DNA of 64,000 nt. It comes from Salinibacillus aidingensis (GTDB taxonomy: Bacteria; Bacillota; Bacilli; Bacillales; Alkalibacillaceae). Shown one piece after another: positions 33,389-41,581 of this stretch. Numbering within the stretch: the stretch's first letter is position 1; every line of letters begins with the position of its first letter. The DNA lies in assembly GCF_039522525.1 (NCBI RefSeq), contig NZ_BAAADO010000009.1:35539-99538 (forward strand), written 5' to 3'. Under the pieces are notes generated by a model. That model saw only the letters and a list, made by a program, of their open reading frames with translations, was not told where the DNA came from and made no database searches. The translations under genes and the position numbers were made by a program.

Positions 33389-33790
33389 ATGAGTGAACAT
33401 ACGCATGATCATGAGCATCATCATGACCATGATCACGAGGAAATTGATTATATTGAGGAGCTTATTGTGGATTTTAAGGAGGGCGCGACCCGCCTGCAGA
33501 AGGGTCTGCCTGAAATGACGAAAGGCTTTTTCGATTTTACCGAAGCCTGCTTTAAAGAAGGAGCGTTGTCTGAAAAGCACAAACAGCTCATGGCCCTTGG
33601 CATCAGTATTTATTCCCAGGATGAGTATTGTATCATGTACCACGCTAAAGGAGCTGTGGAGCATGGGGCAAGTGAGAAAGAGGTTATGGAAACCATTGCC
33701 GTAAGTGCGGCACTTGGGGGAGGGGCATCCTTCTCTCAGGGGGTTACCCTTGCGCTTGATACATTTGATCATTATCAGGCTAAGCATTAA
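33389..33790 (+). CDS. Carboxymuconolactone decarboxylase (AhpD-like) family protein with His-rich N-terminus
   Basis: 133 residues. The first 18 contain HTHDHEHHHDHDHEE, a metal-binding-like tract. The rest is one CMD domain, with DEYCIMYHAKGAVEHGAS carrying the single conserved Cys and the His, and AALGGGASFSQGV. AhpD-type proteins use two Cys; only one is present here, so a peroxidase role is uncertain. The start is ATG 33389 with TGAGGTGAT before it; the upstream in-frame ATG lacks a site. A terminator follows. Confidence 0.82.
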   Translation: MSEHTHDHEHHHDHDHEEIDYIEELIVDFKEGATRLQKGLPEMTKGFFDFTEACFKEGALSEKHKQLMALGISIYSQDEYCIMYHAKGAVEHGASEKEVMETIAVSAALGGGASFSQGVTLALDTFDHYQAKH

Positions 33791-33816
33791 ATCATCAAAA
33801 GTCAGCATTCGATAAG

Positions 33817-33877
33817 AAAGTAGTTCAGTTCAGGAGGACAAAACGAATTTGTATCCCCTGACTGAACTACTTTTTTT
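33817..33877 (+). terminator. Terminator after the CMD-family gene
   Basis: Stem AAGTAGTTCAGT / ACTGAACTACTT, plus an inner CAGG/CCTG pair, then seven T. Confidence 0.8.
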
Positions 33878-33957
33878 ATTATCATGTATTAACTAGTCGT
33901 AATCCTCCCGCTTCAAGTCCTGGGATTACGTCAACAATCGGTATAAAATTCCAGTAA
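33878..33957 (-). repeat. Palindromic repeat, degenerate copy D
   Basis: TTATCATGTATTAACTAGTC, then CTTCAAGTCCTGGGATTACG and CAACAATCGG. It is recognisable as the second hairpin with many changes. Confidence 0.55.
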
Positions 33958-34027
33958 GATTAGTACAGAAAGGAAACTTATTGCTGCCTGTGTTCGTATA
34001 ACTAAACAAATCATAAAAGGAGGAGGG

Positions 34028-34540
34028 ATGGCTTTGAAACAAACTCTAACCTTTGTAATCATGATCGTTATTGGAATTCTGTCAGCTTGCTCCAGTGACT
34101 CCAATCCATCTCAGGAGACAATTTCTAATTATCCTGAGAAGGTTCAGGATAAAGTTGCAGAGTTACCTGAAGAAATTAGAGAGACTTTAGTAGTCCCTGC
34201 AGAATTACCCGAGAATATGCGCGTTGTTGATTTTGATTATACAAGTGAACCTGTAAATGACCCTGACGGCAAAATCATTTTGACGACTTTCACATATGCA
34301 GGAGACAGCTCAAACTTATTACTGAACACGAAGTATGGAAATGTATCGTATGCGAATGAAAAAAGTAGTAAAACCGTTACTTTGGAAAATGGAATGGAGG
34401 CTAACGTATCTGAATCAAGTGTGAGATGGGAAAACGAAAATGGTCATCATCATGAATTATCACTGATAGAACCCCCTGATGGAACTGGTTCTGACGTAAC
34501 AATGGATGATTTAATCGAAATAGCCAATTCGATGGAGTAA
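34028..34540 (+). CDS. Hypothetical lipoprotein, 170 aa (DUF4367-like C-terminus)
   Basis: Signal peptide with the lipobox ILSAC (Cys about 21). A polar, Pro/Glu-rich stretch follows, then a domain ending in VRWENENGHHHELSLIEPP and LIEIANSME. This resembles the DUF4367 pattern (tryptophan-containing strand, then a closing helix with IA-S). It is probably anchored on the outer membrane face; the function is unknown. ATG 34028 is four to five bases after AGGAGG; TTG 34034 is an alternative. Confidence 0.72.
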   Translation: MALKQTLTFVIMIVIGILSACSSDSNPSQETISNYPEKVQDKVAELPEEIRETLVVPAELPENMRVVDFDYTSEPVNDPDGKIILTTFTYAGDSSNLLLNTKYGNVSYANEKSSKTVTLENGMEANVSESSVRWENENGHHHELSLIEPPDGTGSDVTMDDLIEIANSME

Positions 34541-34611
34541 AGTGCTTTAGGAGATAGTGAGGTCGGGAAGTAAGACCATATAATGGGTTGGGAAGATGAG
34601 ACAACTAACGA

Positions 34612-34668
34612 AGAAATGAGCGTTAAATGGCTACCCTTCAACGCTCATTTCATAAGACGTTTTTATTG
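34612..34668 (+). terminator. Hairpin after the lipoprotein gene
   Basis: Stem GAAATGAGCGTT / AACGCTCATTTC with a 15-base loop, then a T-run at 34660. Confidence 0.6.
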
Positions 34669-34689
34669 ATTAACCTCTTTGCAGGTAAG

Positions 34690-34735
34690 AGATCAAAAAC
34701 CTCATCCGGCTACAGTGCGGGAGCTTCCGTCTATA
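34690..34735. repeat. Fragment of the GC-rich interspersed repeat
   Basis: CTCATCCGGCTACAGTGCGG then GAGCTTCCGTCTATATTCG: start and end motifs of the 18706-18862 type with the middle lost. Confidence 0.4.
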
Positions 34736-34750
34736 TTCGAAAGGGATCTG

Positions 34751-35758
34751 TCATTTTTTCTTAGCAATCTTTTCCCGGTCTGTCGCCATGGGCGGCTGCT
34801 CCAACCATCCATTTTTAATCATCAGATTCGCACAATCCTCAGCAAATGCCACTAATTCAGCGGTTAAGCGAGTATAATGAGCCCCTAAATCTCTTCTTGC
34901 ATTCACGCTCATGGCTGTTCCGTAGAAAGCTATGGCAATCTGAGTGGAATACTGAATCTGATACATCATGTATTTATCAGAGAATGGAGCTTCGGTTGAA
35001 TCAGTCACGAGTGCCTGTAATGATATAGGAGAGTTCAGTTTTTCTTCATTAAATATACTTTTAAACACTTCCGTATGTTTGTTGGAAATCTGCATTCCCC
35101 GCTCAATGATTTTTCGAACGTGCTTATCCGTACAGGTCTGGGCAAAGGCGATTTTTAATGCGATATGCAGGTTCATTTTATACATATTAAATGTTATGTC
35201 CCCGATTTCGAGGGAAGTAAGGGGGCGACGGTGACCAAACCAGCCCGTTAAAAAGCCCTGATCCGTTACAAAGGAGACCTGTTCTGCCTGGTTTACCACT
35301 GGTGGACGACTATACAGGCCCTTCGTAAGCATCGCTTGTGTAGTCTGGTCAAACAGCTCCATCGTCTCTGTATTACACTGGATAAAATAGCTTCGTAAAT
35401 CAGACCGAATCGACGTACCTACAGACAACCCATACCCTGTAAGTCCCTGAAGACACATAATATATAAATAGTGGAGGTAAAAAGGCTCCTGGAATAGGGG
35501 GGGTACTTTTTTATTTACATCAGCTTCTGTAAATGCCTGAGGAGTAGGGTGATTTTCCTGTCTAAAAAACTCCGATACATGTGCCAGGTGTTTTTCAGAC
35601 AAGGCTAAAGCTTTTTTATATAAACTTCGGATATCCTCGTCCTCAATATGTTCCAGGGCATACTCGAAAAAGCGCTGGGACATACTGTCAAACATATATT
35701 GTGTCCATAAACCGGATATTTCCGGTGCGGTTAATCGGACATGATGTTCGGTTTCCAT
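34751..35758 (-). CDS. DUF3231-family protein (ferritin-like helical bundle repeat)
   Basis: 335 residues, made of two similar halves of about 160. The first opens LTAPEISGLWTQYMFDSMSQRFFEYALEHIED, the second ITFNMYKMNLHIALKIAFAQT. This duplicated all-helical pattern is typical of DUF3231, found mainly in spore-forming Bacillaceae. The function is unknown. I place the start at ATG 35758, because AGGGGGAAGACC precedes it; the earlier ATG at 35785 has no site. Confidence 0.8.
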   Translation of the reverse strand: METEHHVRLTAPEISGLWTQYMFDSMSQRFFEYALEHIEDEDIRSLYKKALALSEKHLAHVSEFFRQENHPTPQAFTEADVNKKVPPLFQEPFYLHYLYIMCLQGLTGYGLSVGTSIRSDLRSYFIQCNTETMELFDQTTQAMLTKGLYSRPPVVNQAEQVSFVTDQGFLTGWFGHRRPLTSLEIGDITFNMYKMNLHIALKIAFAQTCTDKHVRKIIERGMQISNKHTEVFKSIFNEEKLNSPISLQALVTDSTEAPFSDKYMMYQIQYSTQIAIAFYGTAMSVNARRDLGAHYTRLTAELVAFAEDCANLMIKNGWLEQPPMATDREKIAKKK

Positions 35759-35833
35759 CGGTCTTCCCCCTATAAGGATAGTCATGTTCTTATAATCTCA
35801 AACTTTTTCCCAAAATATACGGGGCAGCCAAAA

Positions 35834-35870
35834 AGAAAACCGGACCACATGGATTTGGGTCCGGTTTTAT
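35834..35870 (-). terminator. Terminator after the MDR oxidoreductase
   Basis: Stem AAAACCGGACC / GGTCCGGTTTT with a 10-base loop; on the minus strand it is followed by CTTTTTGG. Confidence 0.85.
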
Positions 35871-35872
35871 AC

Positions 35873-36868
35873 TTATGAATGAATATCAAAGGCGATTTTT
35901 CCAAAGTTTTTTGAATCACGTAAATAGCTGAAGGCCTCTTTATAATCAGGGAGTGAAAAAATTCGGTCTACAACAGGTCTGATTTGATGCTTTTCCACAA
36001 AGGCCAGCATTTCTTTAAACTCTTCATGACTGCCCATTGTAGAGCCAAGCAGGTTAAATTGCCCGTAGAAAAATTTGCGGATGTCGATGTTTACTTCATC
36101 CTCAGTCGTCGCACCAAAGGTTACAATCGTCCCGCCTTTGCGAATGATACCAAGGGATTTGTTAAAGGTGGCCCGGCCAATGCTTTCAATCAAGAGATCG
36201 ACCCGTTCATCCTTGAGTTCTTCCTTCCAATCAGATTCTGTTGGAATAGCGACATCCGCTCCAAGCTCCAGTGCCTTTTGCCGCTTCTCTTCACTTCTGG
36301 AAGTAACGATGACTCTGGCTCCGGCTGCTTTTGCAAACATTAAAATATAAGTCAGCACGCCACTTCCTATACCGGGAAGCATCACTGTGTCGCCTGATTG
36401 TACCTTACCCCGTGTAAAGAGGGCACGATAACCGGTTAGAGCTGCCAGTGGAAGCACACCAGCCTCTGTCCATGATAAATGTTCCGGTTTTTTTTCCACG
36501 TTTTCAGCCGGAATCGTGATATACTCGGCAAACGTTCCGTGATCAGGCATATTGAGAATTTTAAATCCTTCAGGTGGGGCCTCGCTTTTCTTCTGCCAGC
36601 CCAAGGAAGGATCGATAACCACTTCGTCACCGGCTTTTACATTTTTGACACCCTCACCGACGGCCTCTACAACACCTGCACCATCCGAGCCCATAATGAG
36701 TGGAGGCTGATCCGGTTTATGCCGGTGGAGCAGGGCGACATCGCGACGGTTCATGCCCCCGGTTTTCAGTTTGATTTTGACTTGTCCGGTGTTTACTTCC
36801 GGCTCATCCATGTCCTCATAAAACAGACCGTTGAGACCTTCCTGTTCTTTATGAACGATTGCTTTCAT
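35873..36868 (-). CDS. Zinc-independent MDR-family oxidoreductase (YogA-like)
   Basis: 331 residues of the alcohol dehydrogenase/quinone reductase superfamily. The N-terminal catalytic fold has GGMNRRDVALLHRH where zinc enzymes carry Cys, then MGSDGAGVVEAVGEGV. The nucleotide-binding domain has MLPGIGSGVLTYILMFAKA and the acidic-turn region VIVTSRSEEKR, suggesting NADP(H). Residue choice and length match the B. subtilis YogA type. The first 20 bp overlap the end of the ArsA gene, so they form one operon. Confidence 0.88.
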   Translation of the reverse strand: MKAIVHKEQEGLNGLFYEDMDEPEVNTGQVKIKLKTGGMNRRDVALLHRHKPDQPPLIMGSDGAGVVEAVGEGVKNVKAGDEVVIDPSLGWQKKSEAPPEGFKILNMPDHGTFAEYITIPAENVEKKPEHLSWTEAGVLPLAALTGYRALFTRGKVQSGDTVMLPGIGSGVLTYILMFAKAAGARVIVTSRSEEKRQKALELGADVAIPTESDWKEELKDERVDLLIESIGRATFNKSLGIIRKGGTIVTFGATTEDEVNIDIRKFFYGQFNLLGSTMGSHEEFKEMLAFVEKHQIRPVVDRIFSLPDYKEAFSYLRDSKNFGKIAFDIHS

Positions 36869-37820
36869 GATAAGCTTCCCCCTTTAGTTCCTGCCATAGC
36901 TGATTGGCGAATTGTGTTAATTTGTCCATATCAGAGACATCCTCTTCGTATAAAGGAATATGTAATAGATCCTGTTTTTTGAATGTCTTCCTGATTTCCT
37001 GTAAATAGGTTTCTTCCTGCTGTCTTCTCTTCCTTAAAAAGTCTCCATCGGCATGTTCAGGCAGTACTTTATTGACGATGAGTGTACGTACGTGCAGATG
37101 GTAGGAATCCAGCTGTTTTACCGCTGTTTGGGTTTCGAGTATGGGCAGACGTTCAGGAATCAGGACAAAGGTAAAACCGGTTTTTGAAGGATCTAAGAGG
37201 ATGTCCCGTGCGTTGATAAATTTTTCCTTCCTTGTTTGTAAAACGTCAAAAATGGGATCCTCCACCGGTTCTCCATCATTAAGCAACTGAGTATAATTAT
37301 CATTGATTTTCTTTCGTCTGTCTACCATGCCCTCCATCCATACGGTCATAAGCTCAGGCAGACTCAGCAGACGAATGGTGTGGCCGGTCGGTGCAGTGTC
37401 AAAAATAATTTTATCAAAATGATCGACTTCATTTAAAATAATGGACACGATCCGATCAAACAGAGCAGCTTCATCGGCACCTGGAGAAGCACTGGCCATA
37501 TCAATTTGCCGGTGAACCTCTTCAACCATTCTTGATTTGACCAGTCCTTTAAGGTTGTCCTTCACCGATTCAATATATCTCTTTGACTCCTTTTCCGGAT
37601 GAATCTCCATGCCCCAGAGATGTTCCCGAATTTTGACCGGCTGATCGTCTATTTTTTTATAGAAGATATCTCCAAGATTATGAGCAGGATCGGTGGATAC
37701 AATTAAGGTTTTTTCCTCTTTCTTAGAGAAGGCCAGAGCAAGGGCGGCAGAGGCAGTGGATTTACCGACACCACCTTTGCCACCGACAAAAATGATCCGT
37801 TTTTTCAGCAATTCATTCAT
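36849..37820 (-). CDS. ArsA/Get3-family ATPase
   Basis: 323 residues. The deviant Walker A GGKGGVGKST is at 13-22, switch I DPAHNLGD near 44-51, and switch II DTAPTGHTIRLL near 140-151. This set is typical of ArsA/Get3 P-loop ATPases. There is a single ATPase domain and no arsenite Cys triad, and no arsB/arsR nearby, so arsenic export is unlikely. It lies between a small CC-ending protein and an oxidoreductase in one operon. Confidence 0.88.
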   Translation of the reverse strand: MNELLKKRIIFVGGKGGVGKSTASAALALAFSKKEEKTLIVSTDPAHNLGDIFYKKIDDQPVKIREHLWGMEIHPEKESKRYIESVKDNLKGLVKSRMVEEVHRQIDMASASPGADEAALFDRIVSIILNEVDHFDKIIFDTAPTGHTIRLLSLPELMTVWMEGMVDRRKKINDNYTQLLNDGEPVEDPIFDVLQTRKEKFINARDILLDPSKTGFTFVLIPERLPILETQTAVKQLDSYHLHVRTLIVNKVLPEHADGDFLRKRRQQEETYLQEIRKTFKKQDLLHIPLYEEDVSDMDKLTQFANQLWQELKGEAYHESNRS

Positions 37821-37859
37821 GTGATCCCCTCCAATGAACGTATGCGGATTAAATCCTTA

Positions 37860-38114
37860 TTAGCAGCAGCGAATCCCCTCAAAAGGTGATTTTTCCATAC
37901 CCATGCGTAAATGCCAATCATGAAAGCGATCAATGATGTAAGGGTATAACTCAAGTGTGTAATAAAAGGCTGGATTCGGGATTCCTAACATATCTGAATA
38001 AAGCAGCAGTAAAAAGAGATCATCCTCATCACGGAGCTCCCGTGCAACCTCCTGTTTGTGAGGGAGACGCAGGATTTCGTCGTACAGTTCAAATATTCGC
38101 TTCAGTGATTTCAT
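37860..38114 (-). CDS. Small helical protein ending in Cys-Cys (cory-CC-star-like)
   Basis: 84 residues, mostly helical (LKRIFELYDEILRLPHK; DDLFLLLLYSDMLGIPNP; LYPYIIDRFHDWHLRMGM), ending exactly in two cysteines before the stop (GIRCC). The shape recalls the small family that annotation pipelines call cory-CC-star; I am fairly but not fully sure of that name. It is the first gene of the ArsA operon, 39 bp upstream of the ATPase. AAAGGAG precedes the ATG. A palindromic repeat ends only about 15 bp before this site. Confidence 0.7.
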   Translation of the reverse strand: MKSLKRIFELYDEILRLPHKQEVARELRDEDDLFLLLLYSDMLGIPNPAFYYTLELYPYIIDRFHDWHLRMGMEKSPFEGIRCC

Positions 38115-38129
38115 CGTCAGTCTCCTTTC

Positions 38130-38291
38130 GATAAAGTGAAACTTCCATCAGTGGGGAGGGGTTTTCCATCCCCCCACTGATGGTTAGTTGAACGTATCAG
38201 GAATTTACTGGCCGTTTATCCCCCCCTTAGCCCTGATGGTTACTCTTAAGACTTGAAGAAGGGGTATTACGGCCGGTTAATGCGTGAATAA
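38130..38291 (+). repeat. Palindromic repeat, full-length copy E
   Basis: CGATAAAGTGAAACTTCCAT at the left, hairpin 1 with CCCCCACTGATGGTTAGTTG, then TTTACTGGCCGTTTATCCCC and the matching GGTATTACGGCCGGTTAATG. It fills most of the gap between the ArsA operon and cstA. Confidence 0.88.
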
Positions 38292-38334
38292 GTTCGGGCT
38301 GCCTTCCCTCCTGAAACCTGTTAGAACAAAGAGG

Positions 38335-38365
38335 GAAAAGCCGCACATCGACTGCGCGGCTTTGC
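38335..38365 (-). terminator. Terminator after cstA
   Basis: Stem AAAGCCGC / GCGGCTTT on the minus strand, followed by TCCCTCTTTG; moderate. Confidence 0.7.
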
Positions 38366-38372
38366 TCTGGTA

Positions 38373-40115
38373 TTAATCATTCGGTATTCCTGTGTTATGG
38401 TTCCTGGAAAGAACCGATATGGCGGTCAGGATAATCCAAATGGCAAAGATCAGAATAATGGCTCCGAATACAAACAGCAGCATATTTGCCTCTCCTCCGC
38501 CATAACCTGACCAGTCGAAAATTACCTGCTGGGCCATCGCCCATAAGGTCATAAACATGAGGAAGACCATTGGAATAATGGCTGGCCAGTAATTGCGGCC
38601 CTGTCGTTTCAGCCAAATCGCAATTAACAGTAAACTGATGCCGGCAAGCAGCTGATTAGATGTTCCGAATAACGGCCAGAGTAAGTATCCACCTGAACCA
38701 AATCCTCTTGATCCCTCAGGAAGCAGGGTCAAGACCGTACTGGATACAACAGCAATCGAGGTAGCTACATGCATTTTTGTCATTGGGCGGATGTTGTACT
38801 CTTCCCCTAATTCAGAAATGATATACCGCATGAGACGAACAGATGAGTCCAGTGTAGTCGCGGCAAAACTTACGACAATGACGGAAACAATGGTGGCTGC
38901 TACGGTTTCCGGTATACCTATGCCGGTTGCCAGTTGGGCTGCCCCGGCGACAAAGTTCCCAAGGCCTGTTTCACTTGCTGCTTCAAATCCGCTATAGGTG
39001 GCAGAAAAATCACTTAAGGTAGGGAAGAAGGTAACCACGGCAATAATGGAAATGAGCGCAAGAGCCCCTTCGCCAATGGCTCCTAAGTAACCCACCTGTC
39101 GTGCATCGGTTTCTTTATTAAGCTGTTTGGAGGTTGTACCTGAAGAGACTAATCCATGGAAACCTGAAATTGCCCCGCATGCAATCGTTATAAACAGCAG
39201 AGGAAACCAAGGTGTATCAGGATTGGCATTCGTAGCAGGTGCAGTTACCTGCGGAAGGGTAAACAGCAACCCTAAGTATAAGATGGATAAACCAACGACC
39301 AGCTGGTGGGAGTTAATATAATCTCTAGGCTGCAAAAGCTTCCAGACCGGTAACGTTGAAGCAATATACACATAAACCATCAGGATAACAATCCATACCA
39401 GAAAGGCCAAGGAGGTTGCATTCATGCCAAATAGGCCAGTCGCTCCCTCACCGCCAAAGTATCTGACAAGATCAATTTGCAGAGCAGGGACATAGCTTGC
39501 CAGTACAGCCGCTGCATACATTGCAGCAAGCGCAAATAAGGATGGAATCAACATACCGCCTTTTCTTTTATACACACGATAACCGATCCATATAGCTAAA
39601 GGAATTTGAATAAAGACAGAAAGTACACTGGATGGATTGGATATAAAGAGATTGGCGATTACCCAGGCAAACACGGCATTCACCATGAGAACCAGTAAGA
39701 GAATAATAAACAGGAATAAGATTTTGGCCCGCTGACCAATTAGTTTGTTTGCCAGGGTTCCCACAGACTGCCCTTTATTTCTTACGGACAAAACAATAGT
39801 TCCAAAATCGTGAACACCTGCAGCAAACATCGTACCCAGAACTACCCATAATAAAGCCGGGAGCCAGCCCCAATATACGGCAATGGCAGGTCCTAAAATC
39901 GGTGCTGCACCTGCAACGGACGTAAAGTGGTGCCCCCACAGAACCCATTTGTTTGTGGGCACAAAGTCAACACCATCATTGTAGCGGTTCGCAGGTGTGA
40001 CATAGTTGGGATTGAGTCGAAAAATTTTCTCAGCCAGATATTTAGAATAAATACGATAACCTAGAAAAAACATGATTAAGCCAAAAACAGCTAAGACAAT
40101 CCCGTTCATTTTCAT
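38373..40115 (-). CDS. cstA: Carbon starvation protein CstA (peptide/pyruvate transporter family)
   Basis: 580 residues, about sixteen predicted helices, cytoplasmic membrane. Family signatures include RYNDGVDFVPTNKWVLWGHHFTS-like (about 43-65), AGAAPILGPAIAVYWGWLPALLW, GVHDFGTIVLSVRNKGQS and FHGLVSSGTTSKQL. CstA proteins take up peptides or pyruvate when carbon is short. AGGAGGGG precedes the ATG. It is a single gene with a terminator downstream. No CRP-like or CodY site could be identified by eye. Confidence 0.93.
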   Translation of the reverse strand: MKMNGIVLAVFGLIMFFLGYRIYSKYLAEKIFRLNPNYVTPANRYNDGVDFVPTNKWVLWGHHFTSVAGAAPILGPAIAVYWGWLPALLWVVLGTMFAAGVHDFGTIVLSVRNKGQSVGTLANKLIGQRAKILFLFIILLLVLMVNAVFAWVIANLFISNPSSVLSVFIQIPLAIWIGYRVYKRKGGMLIPSLFALAAMYAAAVLASYVPALQIDLVRYFGGEGATGLFGMNATSLAFLVWIVILMVYVYIASTLPVWKLLQPRDYINSHQLVVGLSILYLGLLFTLPQVTAPATNANPDTPWFPLLFITIACGAISGFHGLVSSGTTSKQLNKETDARQVGYLGAIGEGALALISIIAVVTFFPTLSDFSATYSGFEAASETGLGNFVAGAAQLATGIGIPETVAATIVSVIVVSFAATTLDSSVRLMRYIISELGEEYNIRPMTKMHVATSIAVVSSTVLTLLPEGSRGFGSGGYLLWPLFGTSNQLLAGISLLLIAIWLKRQGRNYWPAIIPMVFLMFMTLWAMAQQVIFDWSGYGGGEANMLLFVFGAIILIFAIWIILTAISVLSRNHNTGIPND

Positions 40116-40370
40116 ACCCCTCCTTTTAAAATATTATGAACCTGTGATCAAATCTAGTAAACGCTTACACTTCGATTTTACTAGATTTATATGTTGAGGA
40201 AAAGACAAACATGTATGAAAGTTTGGAATAATTTGAATAATTAGTAAGGTGGACAGAAAACTGTAATGAAAATTTTGGGATCTCTCATTCTAATTTCCAT
40301 AAGTGTCCTATACAAGAAGAAATTCCAGTGCATAAGGTGTAGTGTCAAAGACATAATAAAAGGAGGCTAG

Positions 40371-40484
40371 ATGATGAGTTACGGTGGTTATGGATATGGC
40401 GGAGGCTTTGCGTTAATCGTTGTGCTGTTTATTTTGCTGATTATTATTGGAGCTTCTGCAGGCTATGGATACGGTGGTTACTAA
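40371..40484 (+). CDS. YjcZ-family small sporulation peptide, 37 aa
   Basis: MMSYGGYGYGGGFALIVVLF begins it, one hydrophobic helix (about 14-29) follows, and GYGYGGY ends it. The Gly/Tyr tails around a single helix are diagnostic of the YjcZ family of sporulation-linked peptides in Bacillus. AAAGGAGG precedes two ATG codons (40371, 40374). It is too short for standard ORF calling. Confidence 0.88.
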   Translation: MMSYGGYGYGGGFALIVVLFILLIIIGASAGYGYGGY

Positions 40485-40566
40485 AGAAACAGCTGAGGCT
40501 TCAATTGTTCAGTTGTGATTTTCTGGTTTGGAGGATTCCGGAGCTCGCGAACTGAACTCAAAATAT

Positions 40567-40594
40567 AAGGCTCCCTTCAGCAGGGAGCCTTATG
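40567..40594 (+). terminator. Hairpin after the YjcZ-type gene
   Basis: Stem AAGGCTCCCT / AGGGAGCCTT with a short loop; the T-run is poor, so moderate. Confidence 0.55.
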
Positions 40595-40605
40595 TATAGG
40601 CTGGA

Positions 40606-40634
40606 ATAAAAAAACGGGTGCAGACCCGTTCATT
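40606..40634 (-). terminator. Terminator after the 70-aa Cys protein
   Basis: Stem AACGGGT / ACCCGTT, with seven T on the minus strand. Confidence 0.75.
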
Positions 40635-40635
40635 T

Positions 40636-40848
40636 TTATGTGTATTGATTTTTTTCCCAATCTGAATATAAACCACTTCCGTCACACCCCATGCAATCCA
40701 ATGGCGGAATATAATAGGCCTCACTATAGGGGACTACATTGAACCCTCTGCCACGGCACTCAGGACAAAAGCCTTTCGCCTGCATAAGAGCCCGTTTCTT
40801 TTCCCTGCGATTTTTTCTCCACCCATTAATGGATTGGAAGATACCCAT
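40636..40848 (-). CDS. Small protein with CxxCxGxG and CxxCxGxG-like motifs, 70 aa
   Basis: A basic N-terminus (INGWRKNRREKKRALMQ) is followed by CPECRGRGF (about 28-36) and CMGCDGSGL (about 52-60), a single four-Cys zinc site of the DnaJ type. The motifs sit closer together than in the 103-aa protein at 4260. AAGGTGGTGAAGG precedes the ATG. The function is unknown; a nucleic-acid or protein-folding role is possible. Confidence 0.72.
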   Translation of the reverse strand: MGIFQSINGWRKNRREKKRALMQAKGFCPECRGRGFNVVPYSEAYYIPPLDCMGCDGSGLYSDWEKNQYT

Positions 40849-41010
40849 TGATCCTTCACCACCTTAGTGTTTGATTGCTTGTTCATAGTTTGTGGAAATT
40901 AATGAATTTTATACATCTAAGTCGGAACTCATATTTTATGGTATAAAAAGAAGATGTAATGAGTGAGTCATTCTTTTCATCCTTTTGCATACGATGAGGT
41001 TCATGGGAAC

Positions 41011-41067
41011 TTTTATCACGCATAAACTGGCCGTAATACCCCCACTTATGGAAGTTTCACTTTATAA
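41011..41067 (-). repeat. Palindromic repeat, short copy F
   Basis: TTTTATCACGCATAAACTGG and CCGTAATACCCCCACTTATG joined directly to GGAAGTTTCACTTTATAAT: both ends of the element with the centre deleted. Copy H has the same structure. Confidence 0.8.
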
Positions 41068-41135
41068 TGATTTTTTAATATCAGGGTATGATAAAAGTGA
41101 CTGGCGGATAAAGCAGAGAGAGAAAGGGGTGCATT

Positions 41136-41345
41136 ATGCCTCATAATACGCTTTTCATTAAAGAAGCTACAGCCCATGAAAATATTCAGGAGCTGGAAGA
41201 GTTGCTAATGAATGTATCCGGAGTTGAACGGGTGCTGGTCGATCCGGATGACGGGGAAATTAAAGTCGAATATAATGAAGATGAAATTGAATTGCAGGAA
41301 ATTGCATCCAATATTGTTTCTCAAGGCTTTCATATTGAGACGTAA
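41136..41345 (+). CDS. HMA-fold protein lacking the CxxC metal site, 69 aa
   Basis: The sequence follows the heavy-metal-associated domain from start to end: beta strand HNTLFIKEA, helix HENIQELEELLMNVSGVERVLVD, strand GEIKVEYNEDEI, and helix LQEIASNIVSQGFHI. The usual MxCxxC loop is replaced by EATAHEN, so copper binding in the normal way is not possible. It may be a sensor, a protein-interaction domain or a relic. AAAGGGGTG precedes the ATG. A long hairpin follows. Confidence 0.75.
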   Translation: MPHNTLFIKEATAHENIQELEELLMNVSGVERVLVDPDDGEIKVEYNEDEIELQEIASNIVSQGFHIET

Positions 41346-41351
41346 TTTTCT

Positions 41352-41409
41352 TTTGCAGCGAAGTGGTTCCGCAATTATGTAAAAATGCTGAACCACTTCG
41401 CTTTGTTGT
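41352..41409 (+). terminator. Hairpin after the HMA-like gene
   Basis: Stem AGCGAAGTGGTTC / GAACCACTTCGCT with a 20-base loop. It may also serve the convergent Asn-rich gene. Confidence 0.65.
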
Positions 41410-41413
41410 TTAT

Positions 41414-41581
41414 TTAGTTGTTATTGTTGTTGTTGTTACGGTTGTTACGGTTGTTACGATTCTGCATGTCACGTGCATCATTTTCATTTGCAAACTCTGT
41501 GTTTTCGTCCACATTCAATTCCTGGTTGTTATTGTTGTTGTTGTTGTTGTTGTTGCGATTTCGATTCCTGTTTTTTTCCAT
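41414..41581 (-). CDS. Asn-rich gamma-type SASP-like protein, 55 aa
   Basis: A strong GGAGGTGAT site precedes an ATG at 41581. The product has a run of ten Asn near residues 10-19, a central ELNVDENTEFANENDARDM segment, and an Asn/Arg tail (NRNNRNNRNNNNNNN). The centre recalls the TEFASETNAQQV repeat of gamma-type small acid-soluble spore proteins (SspE), and Asn/Gln richness fits storage of amino acids for the germinating spore. There is only one repeat, so the assignment is tentative. The coding strand is a run of AAC codons, seen as TTG repeats on the plus strand. Confidence 0.6.
   Translation of the reverse strand: MEKNRNRNRNNNNNNNNNNQELNVDENTEFANENDARDMQNRNNRNNRNNNNNNN

Noticed and set aside
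33311..33808. Long minus-strand ORF opposite the AhpD-like gene
   Set aside because: It is the antisense shadow of a protein with clear family motifs on the plus strand and has no start site.
36849..37820. Arsenite efflux ATPase (arsenic resistance operon)
   Set aside because: No arsenite-binding Cys set, only one ATPase domain, and no arsB, arsR or arsD nearby.
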